A stretch of DNA of 64,000 bases from Zeugodacus cucurbitae. Lineage: Eukaryota; Arthropoda; Insecta; Diptera; Tephritidae. The translations under genes were made by a program, and so were the position numbers. The stretch covers positions 6,534,501 to 6,598,500 of the forward strand of contig NC_071669.1 in the NCBI RefSeq assembly GCF_028554725.1, read 5' to 3'. The stretch's first letter is position 1; each line of letters begins with the position of its first letter. Positions 47,101 through 55,202 of the stretch are shown here, piece after piece. The notes beneath the pieces were generated by a model. That model was not told the origin of the DNA. It searched no databases and saw only the letters and a program-made list of their open reading frames with translations.

Positions 47101-48561
47101 AAAAGGAGGAAAGACACAGCCGAGAAGATAGACGTCAGGCATACGGACTAGAAGCCGACAACGTCCAAAGCAGCGGCGGCGGTCAATGAGATTACGAAAC
47201 GACACTTGATCGTTGCGCTCATAGATCGCAGTAACCCGCTGGGGTCAAGATCCTGAAGTGTAGGACTTCAAAATTCCCGTTATTTTGTGAACACACCTTT
47301 TAATCTTTATAATCTTATCAATGAATTTCATTTTTATATGGTCCTCATACGAATTCTCAAGAGTAAAATTCTAGGAACGCCTTATGCTATATTTTCAACA
47401 AATCCGTAGAATTATGTGCTGTAGCATTGACGCTGGTCTGTGTTTCGTATGATAGTCTACTTTTTGAGATTTCCACAAATCATTATTTTCCATGAACACA
47501 GGTTTTTAGAAGAATAAGTGTCGTGAGTCAATAAGCTTCAACTCCAAATATTTTGCAATACTATTGAATTGCTCTATATATTTGAGATCTGCAAAGCTTG
47601 TGATGTCTCCCTAGAATATGATAAAAACCCATAAGGTACTTTTTCATGATCTCACTATCTTCACTGAATGATTTACGCCAATCAAATGTTGCTCTAATTG
47701 ATAAACTGGACACTTCCTTCTTCTTCATATACTGGATACAAAATTTTAGGCAAATAGCAACAACAAAAGTGTTTTCTTTGAAAATATCTATTATCACCAA
47801 ATATGGAAAAAACACAATACTTAGTTGAAAAACCTTTCCAAAGTTACTCACGTTAACAATGCCAATAACTGCTCGCAATTATTTAAAAAGTCAGGCGACA
47901 TTTACTTGCTATCAGTAACACATTCAACCCACTTGATTTATATTTTATTTCACCAATTTTCAATCTATTGCAGTTTGTTTACATGAAATTTCACGTATTA
48001 AATAAATTTAATAGCTTGCCAACCACTTTCACTAACTTACAGCAGCGACAGAAAATCAGTCAACATCCTGCAATAGTCGAACAATTGCCAATTATTTTCG
48101 CTTCCTCCCAAACGAGCTAGCAAGATAAAAGTGAAAAGCCGAAACAAGCGGCAAGCAACTTTGGTTGCCATAAATGTGACAATCCACAGTTTGTCAGCGA
48201 GATACTGGGAAAGTAAAGTTGGGGGAGAGACTTGACACATTTGGAGGAGAGGTATGGATGGAGTAAAAAATATAATAAATATATATATTCATGGAGACTT
48301 ATTTAAGTATATATGTATATAACATAAAAATAAATAAATTTATTAAATTCAAAAATATATTAAATATTCAGAAATAAAAATTAATATTTTTTTCTTAAAA
48401 AATTTCAAAAATAAATTAAATATTCATAAATAAAAAAACAATTTTTTTTTTTAATATTCAACTGTATTGCTAAATATTTTCCAAAAATATATATTTAATA
48501 TTATGCGCACACCTACCTTATAAACGCCATCGACCATTTTGGTTATTTCTTCGGACTCCAT
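21335..48561 (-). CDS. IRSp53: IRSp53 orthologue: I-BAR (IMD) and SH3 domain adaptor with a long C-terminal tail
   Basis: IRSp53/BAIAP2 proteins bind PIP2-rich membrane and Rac through the I-BAR domain, and recruit WAVE, Ena and other actin regulators through SH3, to form filopodia and ruffles. Twelve exons join in frame: 48561-48517, 30111-30036, 29913-29830, 28289-28228, 28156-27959, 27876-27811, 26107-25886, 25704-25524, 25454-25003, 24937-24737, 24638-24478, 23138-21335; 3552 nt, 1183 residues. The ATG context GCAAAAATGG is good for flies. I-BAR covers about residues 1-240, SH3 about 328-381. Vertebrate forms are about 520-550 residues; the extra length is a low-complexity C-terminal half. 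No WH2 or PDZ ligand is evident. Intron 1 is 18.4 kb. The acceptor of the last exon (ACAACAATAG) is pyrimidine-poor, so it is the least certain junction. Drosophila counterpart: CG32082 (from memory). Confidence 0.93.
23966..24107. repeat. Small inverted-repeat element in the last IRSp53 intron
   Basis: CTTTCGCACAG at 23966-23976 and CTGTGCGAAAG at 24097-24107 are an 11 bp inverted pair. Inside them, GGTTAAC and GCCGGTTAA are further partly matching pieces. The 142 bp span looks like a short MITE. No target duplication is clear, and the family is unknown. Confidence 0.4.
25003..25454 (-). CDS. IRSp53: IRSp53 SH3 exon
   Basis: Encodes VVKALYAYMPSGENQLPFEE, then GDRIAMVGSKAKGWQFGE and MFGWFPIAYTNAE. 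These are the ALYAY, E-E-GD, GW and P-x-x-Y landmarks of an SH3 domain, with the pattern typical of the IRSp53 subfamily. The second half of the exon is a Ser/Arg/Glu-rich linker. Confidence 0.95.
25886..30111 (-). CDS. IRSp53: IRSp53 I-BAR (IMD) exons 2-7
   Basis: Six exons (30111-30036, 29913-29830, 28289-28228, 28156-27959, 27876-27811, 26107-25886) with the 15-codon first exon encode a helical domain. Landmarks in family order are NILEKFNPGARQLISSGKGY, LFNEALAKLAMNAQQSGTSD, FYVDLLVPLETNLEKD, ESYQKAVSTMKKQRKKK (basic membrane-binding face) and RRRYGFVLERQCSIAKHWMA. The introns hold two DINE-like insertions. Confidence 0.93.
26235..27800 (+). mobile_element. DINE-like element with minisatellite in IRSp53 intron 6
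   Basis: Left end ACTCTCGCAACATGTTGCACAGAGAG (26241-26266), where the usual loop is replaced by the palindrome GCAACATGTTGC. Right end GAGAGTATAAAATGTGCGGT, hairpin remnant, TTCCTTACTTGTTTT. A CCGGAA block is at 26863-27125. The right end stops 10 bp before the exon 6 splice donor (GTAAGT, 27810-27805). Confidence 0.75.
26863..27125. repeat. CCGGAA minisatellite, locus 3
   Basis: Contains GATGTTGAATCACCGGAACC at 26884 and again at 27000, with AAACGGAA and ACCGGAAATATTC variants. A duplication of about 115 bp. It is flanked on the left by CTCTTTCATATAACACCATC, which also precedes the locus 2 array (CTCTTTTATATGACACCA, 17871). Confidence 0.7.
28633..29773 (+). mobile_element. DINE-like element in IRSp53 intron 3
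   Basis: Left inverted repeat ACTCTCGCAACAAATGTTGC (from 28640), GTCY tract (28783-28808), right end GAGTATAAAATGTTCGGTTA, hairpin, TTCCTTACTTG at 29761-29771. Highly similar to 13543-14757. It is antisense to IRSp53 and lies about 57 bp from the exon 3 donor. Confidence 0.8.
30598..30853. mobile_element. Mariner-derived short element
   Basis: Ends GAGATGTGTTAAAAAAATTA and ATTTTTTGAACACACCTCGT form inverted repeats. Between them, ACCAATCGTCGAAACTCTCC is the antisense of an FDDW-type stretch from the C-terminus of mariner-family transposases. It is an internally deleted copy in IRSp53 intron 1. Confidence 0.6.
30854..32312. other. IRSp53 intron 1, no feature seen
   Basis: AT-rich intron sequence without recognisable exon or element. 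Confidence 0.5.
32313..32870 (+). mobile_element. Decayed mariner copy
   Basis: Starts TACGAGGTGTGTTCAAAAAA. The plus strand shows, in broken frames, a FLAKKNIV...LPHPPYSPDM segment, which is the region just before the third catalytic Asp of mariner transposases, then the C-terminal GDFF/GD-I-N pattern. The end, CCCGTTATTTTTGGTATACA, is present twice (to 32763 and to about 32870). It has stops and deletions and cannot be active. Confidence 0.6.
32871..35037. other. IRSp53 intron 1, low-complexity stretch
   Basis: Contains CA repeats near 34169-34182 and TTG repeats near 34231-34243. An open frame at 33163-33594 has no family resemblance and is not called as a gene. Confidence 0.5.
35286..36090 (+). 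repeat. Tandem triplication, about 270 bp unit
   Basis: Each unit starts near TAATTTCATCTGATTCGTTC and includes ACTACTATAAAA, a CCAGATATCGTGCATGTGCC-type segment and AATTTTTTACCAAAAAAGTA. Units start near 35297, 35570 and 35829; the last also has a partial extra repeat of its second half. It is an expansion inside the composite DINE-like element. Confidence 0.7.
35386..35437. repeat. Perfect 23 bp hairpin
   Basis: The left arm runs 35386-35408 (begins GAATTTTTATAGTAGTATAC) and the right arm 35415-35437 (ends GTATACTACTATAAAAATTC), with a 6 nt loop GTTTTA. The arms match without a mismatch. The two later units of the triplication have only the right-arm type sequence, so this looks like a templated inversion in unit 1. 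Confidence 0.85.
36437..36970 (+). pseudogene. Dead mariner-family transposase fragment
   Basis: The reading starts FDPFLKRMVTGVEKLITYDN, then KRKRSWPKAGESSQTVAK and LLCVWWDWKG, shifts frame near 36620, has an in-frame stop just before GVVFRRDNVRPHTS, and continues HPPYSPHIAPSDYHLFLSM to 36964. This is the D,D34D catalytic region of a mariner DNA transposase. The first catalytic Asp, in the TGDEKW motif, is Val here (TGVEKL); the second (RDN) and third (PSDYH) remain. N-terminal DNA-binding part absent. It is a different subfamily from the 32313 and 40071 copies. Confidence 0.8.
37149..38712. other. IRSp53 intron 1, no feature seen
   Basis: Intron with CA and TG microsatellites (near 38025-38040 and 38391-38412). 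No exon or element recognised. Confidence 0.5.
38713..39637 (-). mobile_element. DINE-like element, reverse orientation, 3' truncated
   Basis: Right end GCAACATTTGTTGCGAGAGT (39610-39629) is the reverse of the family 5' end, with the GTCY tract as GACGGACAGACAGACA (39473-39488). The left side stops inside the ACTTACTTTATATATTG block without the hairpin end. Confidence 0.75.
39644..39990. mobile_element. TTAA-flanked MITE, copy 2 (347 bp)
   Basis: Begins TTAAGGGGCTATACCAGTGT and ends ACACTGGTATAGCCCCTTAA, an exact 20 bp inverted repeat including TTAA. It is the reverse orientation of 4614-5333 with about half of the interior deleted. It sits 6 bp from the end of the neighbouring DINE-like copy. 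Confidence 0.85.
40071..40285. mobile_element. Mariner deletion derivative (215 bp)
   Basis: Ends TAGGTGTGTTCAAAAAAAAA and TTTTTGAACACACCTCGTA are inverted repeats. The minus strand still encodes LLVREFLAKNNSGMMPQPRY, a segment from the catalytic core of mariner transposases, so most of the gene was lost by internal deletion. Confidence 0.7.
40286..41476. other. IRSp53 intron 1, no feature seen
   Basis: No exon or element recognised; a CA tract is near 40773-40785. Confidence 0.5.
41477..41818 (+). CDS. Unknown short protein with internal duplication
   Basis: Open frame of 113 codons on the strand opposite IRSp53, within its intron 1. Two copies of a module follow each other: YLAGLMLTQMAKIDIKRFN with FNRPVLDPRDI, then NVENSAQKLTFSVENKFGMQ, and again YYAGLMLTQMSKIVVKRFN with FNRPVLDPRDI, ending YWKTAEAKL. 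The module is about 94% identical in DNA to the relic at 14813-15084, and similarity stops right at the stop codon. Unlike that copy it has no signal peptide; its start (MGTSKIKNYLF) is unrelated. Family not recognised. It may be a duplicated pseudogene of a secreted protein found elsewhere in the genome. Confidence 0.35.
   Translation: MGTSKIKNYLFMVYKYLAGLMLTQMAKIDIKRFNRFNRPVLDPRDISANVENSAQKLTFSVENKFGMQTDLYKYYAGLMLTQMSKIVVKRFNRFNRPVLDPRDIYWKTAEAKL
41819..43857. other. IRSp53 intron 1, no feature seen
   Basis: AT-rich intron with CA and TA microsatellites (near 42738-42750 and 42481-42503). No exon recognised. Confidence 0.5.
43858..44346. repeat. Irregular array of an ATGTTGCWGCAACATGTTG palindrome
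   Basis: Copies start near 43858, 43946, 44044, 44089, 44199 (degenerate), 44231 and 44326. The 14 bp ATGTTGCWGCAACAT core is palindromic and is followed by GTTG. Spacers are mostly unrelated, but GTTTCGTTTAGATAAGTTTT and TTTCGTTCAGATAACTTCT show that part of the spacer was duplicated too. Related palindromes occur at 20411-20822 and at 26246. Confidence 0.75.
44347..46239. other. IRSp53 intron 1, no feature seen
   Basis: No exon or element recognised. Confidence 0.5.
46240..47262 (+). mobile_element. 5' fragment of a non-LTR retrotransposon (ORF1 region)
   Basis: GC-rich block unlike its surroundings. A leader (46260-46550) is followed by an ATG at 46552 (MEDKTKDKELARILAQTS), a stop after about 40 codons, frameshifts, and a later frame EEEKRLAWAREQVKNGRAHY to KRQRSTEGETKTPTKRRKD and ITKRHLIVALIDRSNPLG. 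The charged ORF1 style and the final motif resemble ORF1 proteins of the LOA clade. No ORF2 follows. A mariner-type end (CCCGTTATTTTGTGAACACA) lies just after it at 47270-47289. Confidence 0.55.
47263..48516. other. IRSp53 intron 1, donor-proximal part
   Basis: Apart from the mariner-type terminus at about 47266-47299, no element or exon is recognised. Confidence 0.5.
48517..48561 (-). CDS. IRSp53: IRSp53 first coding exon
   Basis: ATG at 48561; encodes MESEEITKMVDGVYK and ends at a GTAGGT donor (48516). The peptide matches the start of the I-BAR domain (a ..TENVYK-like pattern), and phase 0 joins to NILEKFNPG at 30111. The context CAAAAATGG supports the start. Confidence 0.9.
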
Positions 48562-49760
48562 TTTTGCTGTCTGCACCCGCAACGCTATTCCTTGTTATTG
48601 TTATTGTAATTCTGTTGTTAACTCAACTGAACTAAGTGCCAAAAGAAAGCACAAGAAAAAAAATAAAATTAATTTAAATGCGAACACTATAAACACATAA
48701 TTTCGCGACAAACACGTGTGCGCCATAAAATATTATAAACAAACATTAGAAGACACCTAAAAATGAGTGCACTATTTAAATCTTTTTTTTTTGTGTTAAA
48801 TGTTTGGTTGTTCGTGTTAAAATAAAAAAGGTTCACTGCGTGCGCTTTGGCGCCCATAAATTCACTTTCAGTTGGTTTTTATAGATATATAAGCATATAT
48901 ATGTATGCGCTTCACTTTTTTCTTGTTTTTATTTGTAAGTATGTATACATGCATATTTCACTTTCGAAAGTCGTTTGCGTCGCTTGAACGCTGCGCTGAC
49001 GTTGCTATGATTTCCGTCAGCATCACTGTAGACCATTGGCCTTTCTGGGAAGCGCGTTCGCTGAAGTGCTTTAGGCATATTGTTGTTTTTACTACAGTTT
49101 TTGTTGCTGTAATTGATGCTGTTGCTGTTGCTGCGCTGGCTGAGATTGCTGCTTTGGCTGCCGCGGCTACCTTGGCCATTAAGCGTGCTTGCTTGACTTT
49201 TATTTCCTTAACTGGGCACATAAAAAGCGACTTCCAATTTAATGGCGTTTTTCTTCTTTTACTCAAAAATGCAGCACAGAAAGTTCAATAAACGTTATGG
49301 TGTGGTAGTTATTTGTTGTTGTTGTTTTTTCTTTCTTTGTAAGGTAGTTGTTTCTGCATACGTTTAACGATATATGATTTATGAGCCTGTCCGAAAAAAA
49401 AATTGTTGTTTTGGTGAACTTTTCTCTCTTATTTGGTTGCACCTTTCTCCCTGTGTATGTCGTTTTACTGTTAACTGATGGTTGTGATTATTGCTGCTTT
49501 TTGTGTGTGAAAACAATTTCTCTTTAATTTAATTTATTTTTTACGACCTTTAATTAGTGCAATTAATTTGGTGTTTTTAAACATGTGAAATGTTTGGAAG
49601 AGTTAAAGCTGGCAATAGTGTAATCTCTGAGCATTTTTTCCTTGATGAAAAAAACAGCTCAAATAATTCAAATGTCCTTAAGAGTCGACATAAGACTTGT
49701 AAATTCCTTAGTTTGCTGGATAAATGAAGGTCTTTACACTTTAAATATATGTTTAAAAAC
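48562..49760 (-). promoter_or_regulatory. Presumed 5' UTR and promoter-proximal region of IRSp53
   Basis: Upstream of the start codon on the minus strand lie AACAATAACAAGG and, at 48958-49330, CAG/CAA-type repeats common in fly 5' UTRs. A minus-strand open frame at 49266-48958 is Ala-rich and probably reflects these repeats. No TATA box or initiator is named. A further non-coding first exon cannot be excluded. Confidence 0.35.
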
Positions 49761-50067
49761 ATGTTTGTTCAAAAAATACCGGAAATTTTTGAATTTTGAA
49801 AAAAACATTTATCTTTCGTGTACATTAACATTGTCATGTTTGTTCAAAAAATACCGGGAATTTTTTATTTAAAAATATATTTCGTCTACATTAACATAGT
49901 CGCCTTGAAAAAAGTCCCCATTCGATATGTCAGCCCTTCTTCGAATACAATCGTCGAAATCGTCAAACTCTATTCTTGGGATCACCTTTGGTTCTTTCAG
50001 CGATTTCTCGTGTGCTTGAAAACGAGAGCGCTTTAATTTTTTTCCGTTATTTTTTGAACACACATCG
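49761..50067. mobile_element. Mariner-derived fragment
   Basis: Left end ATGTTTGTTCAAAAAATACC (present twice, 49761 and about 49839), right end CCGTTATTTTTTGAACACAC. The minus strand encodes EFDDFDDCIRRRADISNGDF and FQGDYVNVDEIYF, the C-terminal tail of a mariner-family transposase. Confidence 0.65.
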
Positions 50068-51355
50068 TTTCGATCGATATCATTTAACTTGGCTCTTATA
50101 TCAATTCACTTGTTTTCTATTGATTTCCATCGTATTTCATCATGATCAATATGGTATATTTTTGATATAAAATTTATTTTCACTTATTGGACCACTCCCG
50201 TTTTAAACTTTCTTCGCTTGCAACCACATACAAACACAACACACCCAGTCAGTCATTCAATGACTATTGAACCGAATCCGGTCGTCTGTCTTGCCAACTT
50301 GTCCAATTCGCTCAATTCAACTCATCTCAAACTTGGCTTTTCAATAGAAATTCGATTTTTTTCTCAGCTACACATTTTCACTGCTGTTCTATAATTTATT
50401 GTTATTGTTGCTGCCAACACATGTTGCTGCTGCTACGCAACCATCTTATTGTTGCTGTTGTTATTTTATTGCAGTTTCATTCATATGTTGCTTATTGTAG
50501 TTGGCCGCTTTGAGCGAATTCTACAGTAGAGTAACGCGTCAAAGCCGCAGCAGTCAGTCTGTCACTGAGTGATGTCTTCAGATATGAATGAAGTGATTGT
50601 CGTTGATAATTTATTAGTTTGGGGTTTGCAGCTACACTGGAAGTGTTGTTGTTGTTGATTTTTTGCGTGGCTTTTTCTCGCATGCTTTGATGTGTCTTCA
50701 TTTTTTTGCTGTTGATGCTTTACAACTTTCGGTTGCTGTTGCATGCTGACCGCGTTCCTCCTCAACGCCTCACATCCAAACCGATTTGTGTTTCATTCTT
50801 TATTTTCAGTTTTCTACTTCTTTTTTGCCACCATTCATACATTTCATACATAGTTTTTCTATTCTCGTCATTGTTGTTGTGTAAGCGCTGCTTATCGCAC
50901 GGCGACTTACTGCTGCGCAACTTCAAGTGACATTTTAATCACTCATCTTTCAACATTTGTCAGCATTGTTGCTACCAAATTCACAACTTGTCAGCCGCGC
51001 ATGTTGCTCCACTTGTATGTGCATTGTTGCTGTCATTGCGCTTAGTCATCGCGCGTAGCAGTTGTTTTGTGCTTTTGTTGTTGTTGGTTGTAAGTTTAAC
51101 ACTGTAACACTTTGCTTTGCCGTAATAAGTTGGGAGTTTTTCGTTTCTTTCGCAAGTTATTTGGCTTTGTTTTAACAGTGTTTTGAGATTGCTACAGTTG
51201 TAGTAGTAAATAGTTCTGTGTAAGAAATGTGCTGTGCTGATTTGCAAATAAGATGCGAACTCTTTTTAGGGTATTTTTTGTCTCAAATTGTAGTATGATG
51301 CTTCGAATCGGGTAGCTTTTAAGAAAATATAAGATAAGTAAGAAATACTATAAGT
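50068..51355. other. Upstream region, no feature seen
   Basis: TTG/CAA-rich low complexity near 50395-50475 and 50645-50665; no gene recognised. Confidence 0.5.
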
Positions 51356-51600
51356 ACGAGATGTGTTCAAAAAATAATGGGAATTTTCGTTTTTGAAAAA
51401 AATATTTATCGTCATTCGTCTAATTTATTGTTGTCGCCTTTAAAATAGTCCCAATTTCATTTTATGCACTTATATCAGCGCTTCTTCCAATCGTCGAAAC
51501 ACTTCTCAAACTCGATTTTAGTAATAGCCTTTACATATTTCAGGGATTTCTAGTAAGCTTGCAAAATGACTGCGCTTAAAGGTTTATTTTTTTTTTGAAA
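51356..51600. mobile_element. Mariner-derived fragment, right end lost
   Basis: Begins ACGAGATGTGTTCAAAAAAT and contains TCCAATCGTCGAAACACTTC, the antisense of the transposase C-terminal FDDW region, as in the 30598 copy. The matching right terminus is not clear. Confidence 0.55.
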
Positions 51601-53008
51601 ATAAGAAAAAGTCACTCGGAGCCATGCTTATCAACATAATTGAGTCTCAAAGTCTCAATAATACATCTAATTAAATAAACATAAGTTTCACCGTTTCCAG
51701 TTTTGCTTTAAGTGATTTAATTTTAGTAACATTTCGATTACTACTGCTTGACTACTAATTACTAATGTTCGCTTCCCACGCATCTTAGTTGATTGCTGTA
51801 AGACTAAAGCTTTCGATTTTTCAACGTTTCTCCATGCAGCTGCCAGACATATTCATGTCATTGGTTTTGTTCGGTTTGTATACATTCTGACTGCACTTCT
51901 GTGCTCATTTTTCTTTAGCCATATTGTAAAGCCTGCAACTCGCACAGAGCTATAGTTTTTTAAGCATATTTACCGAGACGAAAATGCATTTGCTGCCATG
52001 CGCATATTCCATATTAAATATTATTTAGACTAATGCGGAATTTATTATTTTTTTTTTGTAGAAAGTAATCATATACCAATTTAGAAAATTTTCTTTGATT
52101 GAATATATGGGTATAATATTGGGCTTTTCCAGCATACCAATGAAGCTCACTGAAAGTGTGAATAATTAACTTGAATTCTGATTCTCTTGTTAGAGAAATT
52201 TTAACTGTTCCATGATAGCTTTTACAATAACCAAAAATTTTATACCGATATGATTTCACCAGTGAAATATGTGTTGTACTCCAGTATTTGATTTAGCGCT
52301 TTATACTCATAGCAATAGCTTTTCATAGGCAATTTGTTCACAATCTATTTGAACTTTTTATTTTTCAAAATTCCATATTTTCCTTTATAAAATGAAATCT
52401 TTATTTAATCAACATTGTCTTTTATCCAAACAAATAATTTCCTGCCGCGATAAGCATTGAATATTCCTCAAACAACAACGATGTGTCAAACTCCAGCAGC
52501 CAGTATATTCAAATGCATCCCAAACCTTTTGAAAAATCTCGCATCATTTAACCGCTTTGTGCTCTTTATTATGTAAATAAGCATGCATTTCAATTAAATT
52601 GTTTATTTTTCCACATTTTCACGCTCGTTGCTTGTCATTTTTTCGCTGTCTGCCATAATTAATGTCAACGCTTTTATATGCAACAGCAACTGCATACAAC
52701 TTCATTTCAACTGCAATGAAAGAGAGCATAAAGAGATATAAGTGTTATTGTTGTTTGTTACTCAGTTTTTTATACTTTTTTGTGTATTTAACATAAATTA
52801 ATTGTGAAAAACGAAAATTGTAAATCACTGTAAATACTTCACAGGCGTCAAAATAATAATTAAGCATTGTTGTCAACACAAAAATCACAAAATTATTTTA
52901 TCAAGCGTGAAAAAGCATAAAATTTCCATTTTATTGTGATTTTTTATAACTCAATTATTGGTGAAATTGGTAAATATTTTTGGGGAATTGGGGTTACACT
53001 TAAGATTG
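51601..53008. other. Upstream region, no feature seen
   Basis: AT-rich; no gene or element recognised. Confidence 0.5.
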
Positions 53009-54286
53009 AAAACAAGTAAGGAATGGCTATTCGGGTACAACCGAACATTTTATACTCTCGCAATTTATTGATATATTTTGATTAAGATAACAAACAATTT
53101 GACCCATTTTGAAAATCCTATAATTAGGTATATGAGTGCTAGGGGAAGTGCTGGCCCAATTTTAACAGACATACTATTAGAAGACAAATATTTCCTCTGA
53201 ATTAAATTTCAAGATACCTGAAAGATTTGAGATGAAAAATTACCATTGGGCACTGAGCTCTTCATATTCGATATTCGGGGCTTTGAAAAGTTATAGTCCG
53301 ATTTCGACAATTTTTTCACAAGTGATGCCACAGATCATATGCAGTATTTGTGTAAAGTTTTATTTCGCTATCTTCATTGGTTCCTTACGTATATATTATA
53401 AAGTGAAGGAATCAGATGGAGTTCAAAATTGAGTTACATGGGAAGTTGTCGTGGTTGTGAACCGATTTCATCCATTTTCCACACATGTCATCAGGGTGTC
53501 AAGAAAATATTATATACCGAATTTCATTGAAATCTGTCGAGTAGTTCTTGGGATATGGTTTTAGACCCATAAGTGGGCGATGCCACTCCCATTCTCCATT
53601 TTGTAAAAAAAATCTGAGTGCAACTTCTTCCTGCTATTTCTTCTGTAAAATTTAGTGTTTCTGACCTTTTTCGTTAGTGAGTTAACTCACTTTTAGTAAT
53701 TTTCAACCTAACCTTTGTATGGGAGGTTGGCGTGGTTATTAACCGATTTCAACTATTTTCATGGTGTGTGGTGGGGTACGTAAGAGAACCGACTGCAGAA
53801 AATTTGGTTTATATAGCTTTATTTGTTTGCGAGATATATACAAATAACCGATTTGGGGGGCGGGACCACGCCCACTTCCCCAAAAAAAATTACATCCAAA
53901 TATGCCCCTTCCAGTGCGATCCTTTGTTCCAAATTTTACTTTTATAATTTTATTTATGGCTTAGTTATGGCACTGTATAGGTTTTCTGTTTCCGCCATTT
54001 TGTGGGCATGGCAGTGGACCGATTTTGCCCATGCAACCCTCTCACGGTCCCAAGGAACATGTGCTCCAAATTTCGTTAAGATATCTCAGTTTTTACTCAA
54101 GTTATCCGTTGCACGAACGGACGGACGGACAGACAGACATTCGGACTCGTCTCGTCACCCTGATCATTTTGATATATACATCTAAAGCTATATCTAACTC
54201 GTTTAATTTTATGACTTACAAACAACCGTTATGTGAACAAAACTATAATACTCGCTTAACAACTTTTGTTGCGAGAGTATAAAAAT
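53009..54286 (-). mobile_element. DINE-like element, reverse orientation, near complete
   Basis: Starts AAAACAAGTAAGGAATGG, then the hairpin TTCGGG-tacaa-CCGAA, then ACATTTTATACTCTCGCAAT; ends GCAACAAAAG-type inverted repeat as CTTTTGTTGCGAGAGTATAA (to about 54283). GTCY tract as ACGGACGGACGGACAGACAG (54117-54136). Closest in layout to 5921-7332, opposite orientation. Confidence 0.8.
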
Positions 54287-55202
54287 GCATTCATAAATTA
54301 CATGAGAGAAATGTATAAATTTCAAATAATATTTTTTTTATTTTTAAATGGATTTTTGTCATTGATTTTGTATTTTTATTTTGAAAGTCTTAATTTTTCT
54401 TTAAAAAAATTGCTCAATTTATTTTTTTTTTTTGAATCAACTTGTGTATTAAATTTAATAGTTTTTGCCTTCTAGTTAATATGACAAAATTTTTATATTA
54501 AAAATCTCATATGTTCTTCGCTATAAATAATCACTACTGGAACCCGCCAAACTTTAGTCTCAATACTATTGACTAACAACAAAATCAGTTAAGCATTTCA
54601 TTGAAATTCCAAGCCAGTCATGTCCAGCATATTTACCAATGAATTTTCAGAGCCGTCCAGCATATTCATCACTACATCCACATCATTTACCTATTACTGC
54701 TCCTATTCTCAGCACAGCTGCGTGGCATTTAAGATTACAACTACGATAAAGACATGTCTTAGCTTCAACGCGGCACATCAAACATCGCTAGAAGAATCTT
54801 TATATAAATGTTTTTGTTAAAAGTACTGAAGACAGCCATTAATGGGTTGGTTATTATTTGTTTGTTTGCAAAGCAAATAGTTTCAAGGTCAACAATTAAC
54901 ATTCAATAAAATGAACTGAAAACAAAAAAAAAAACATAATGGGAAAACACAGCTGGTAGTGTTTAGCTGTTAATAGAATATAAATGAAAAAACGTAACAA
55001 AAAAAGGTTTTTGTGCTACCCTTGAAGTGCGCTGTCAAATGAAGATATAGATCAAAGTAGAAGTAGGGCAGTCAATATAATTAAATAATATAATTAAATA
55101 AATGAATTTGCACAAGGAAATTTCAATTAAAAAATTACGGTCAAACTGTGTTCAAGTTTAATTTCCCAGCAGTGAGCAGTGATTCATAAAGTAGCACAAT
55201 CA
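54287..55202. other. Upstream region, no feature seen
   Basis: AT-rich sequence with no recognisable gene. Confidence 0.5.
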
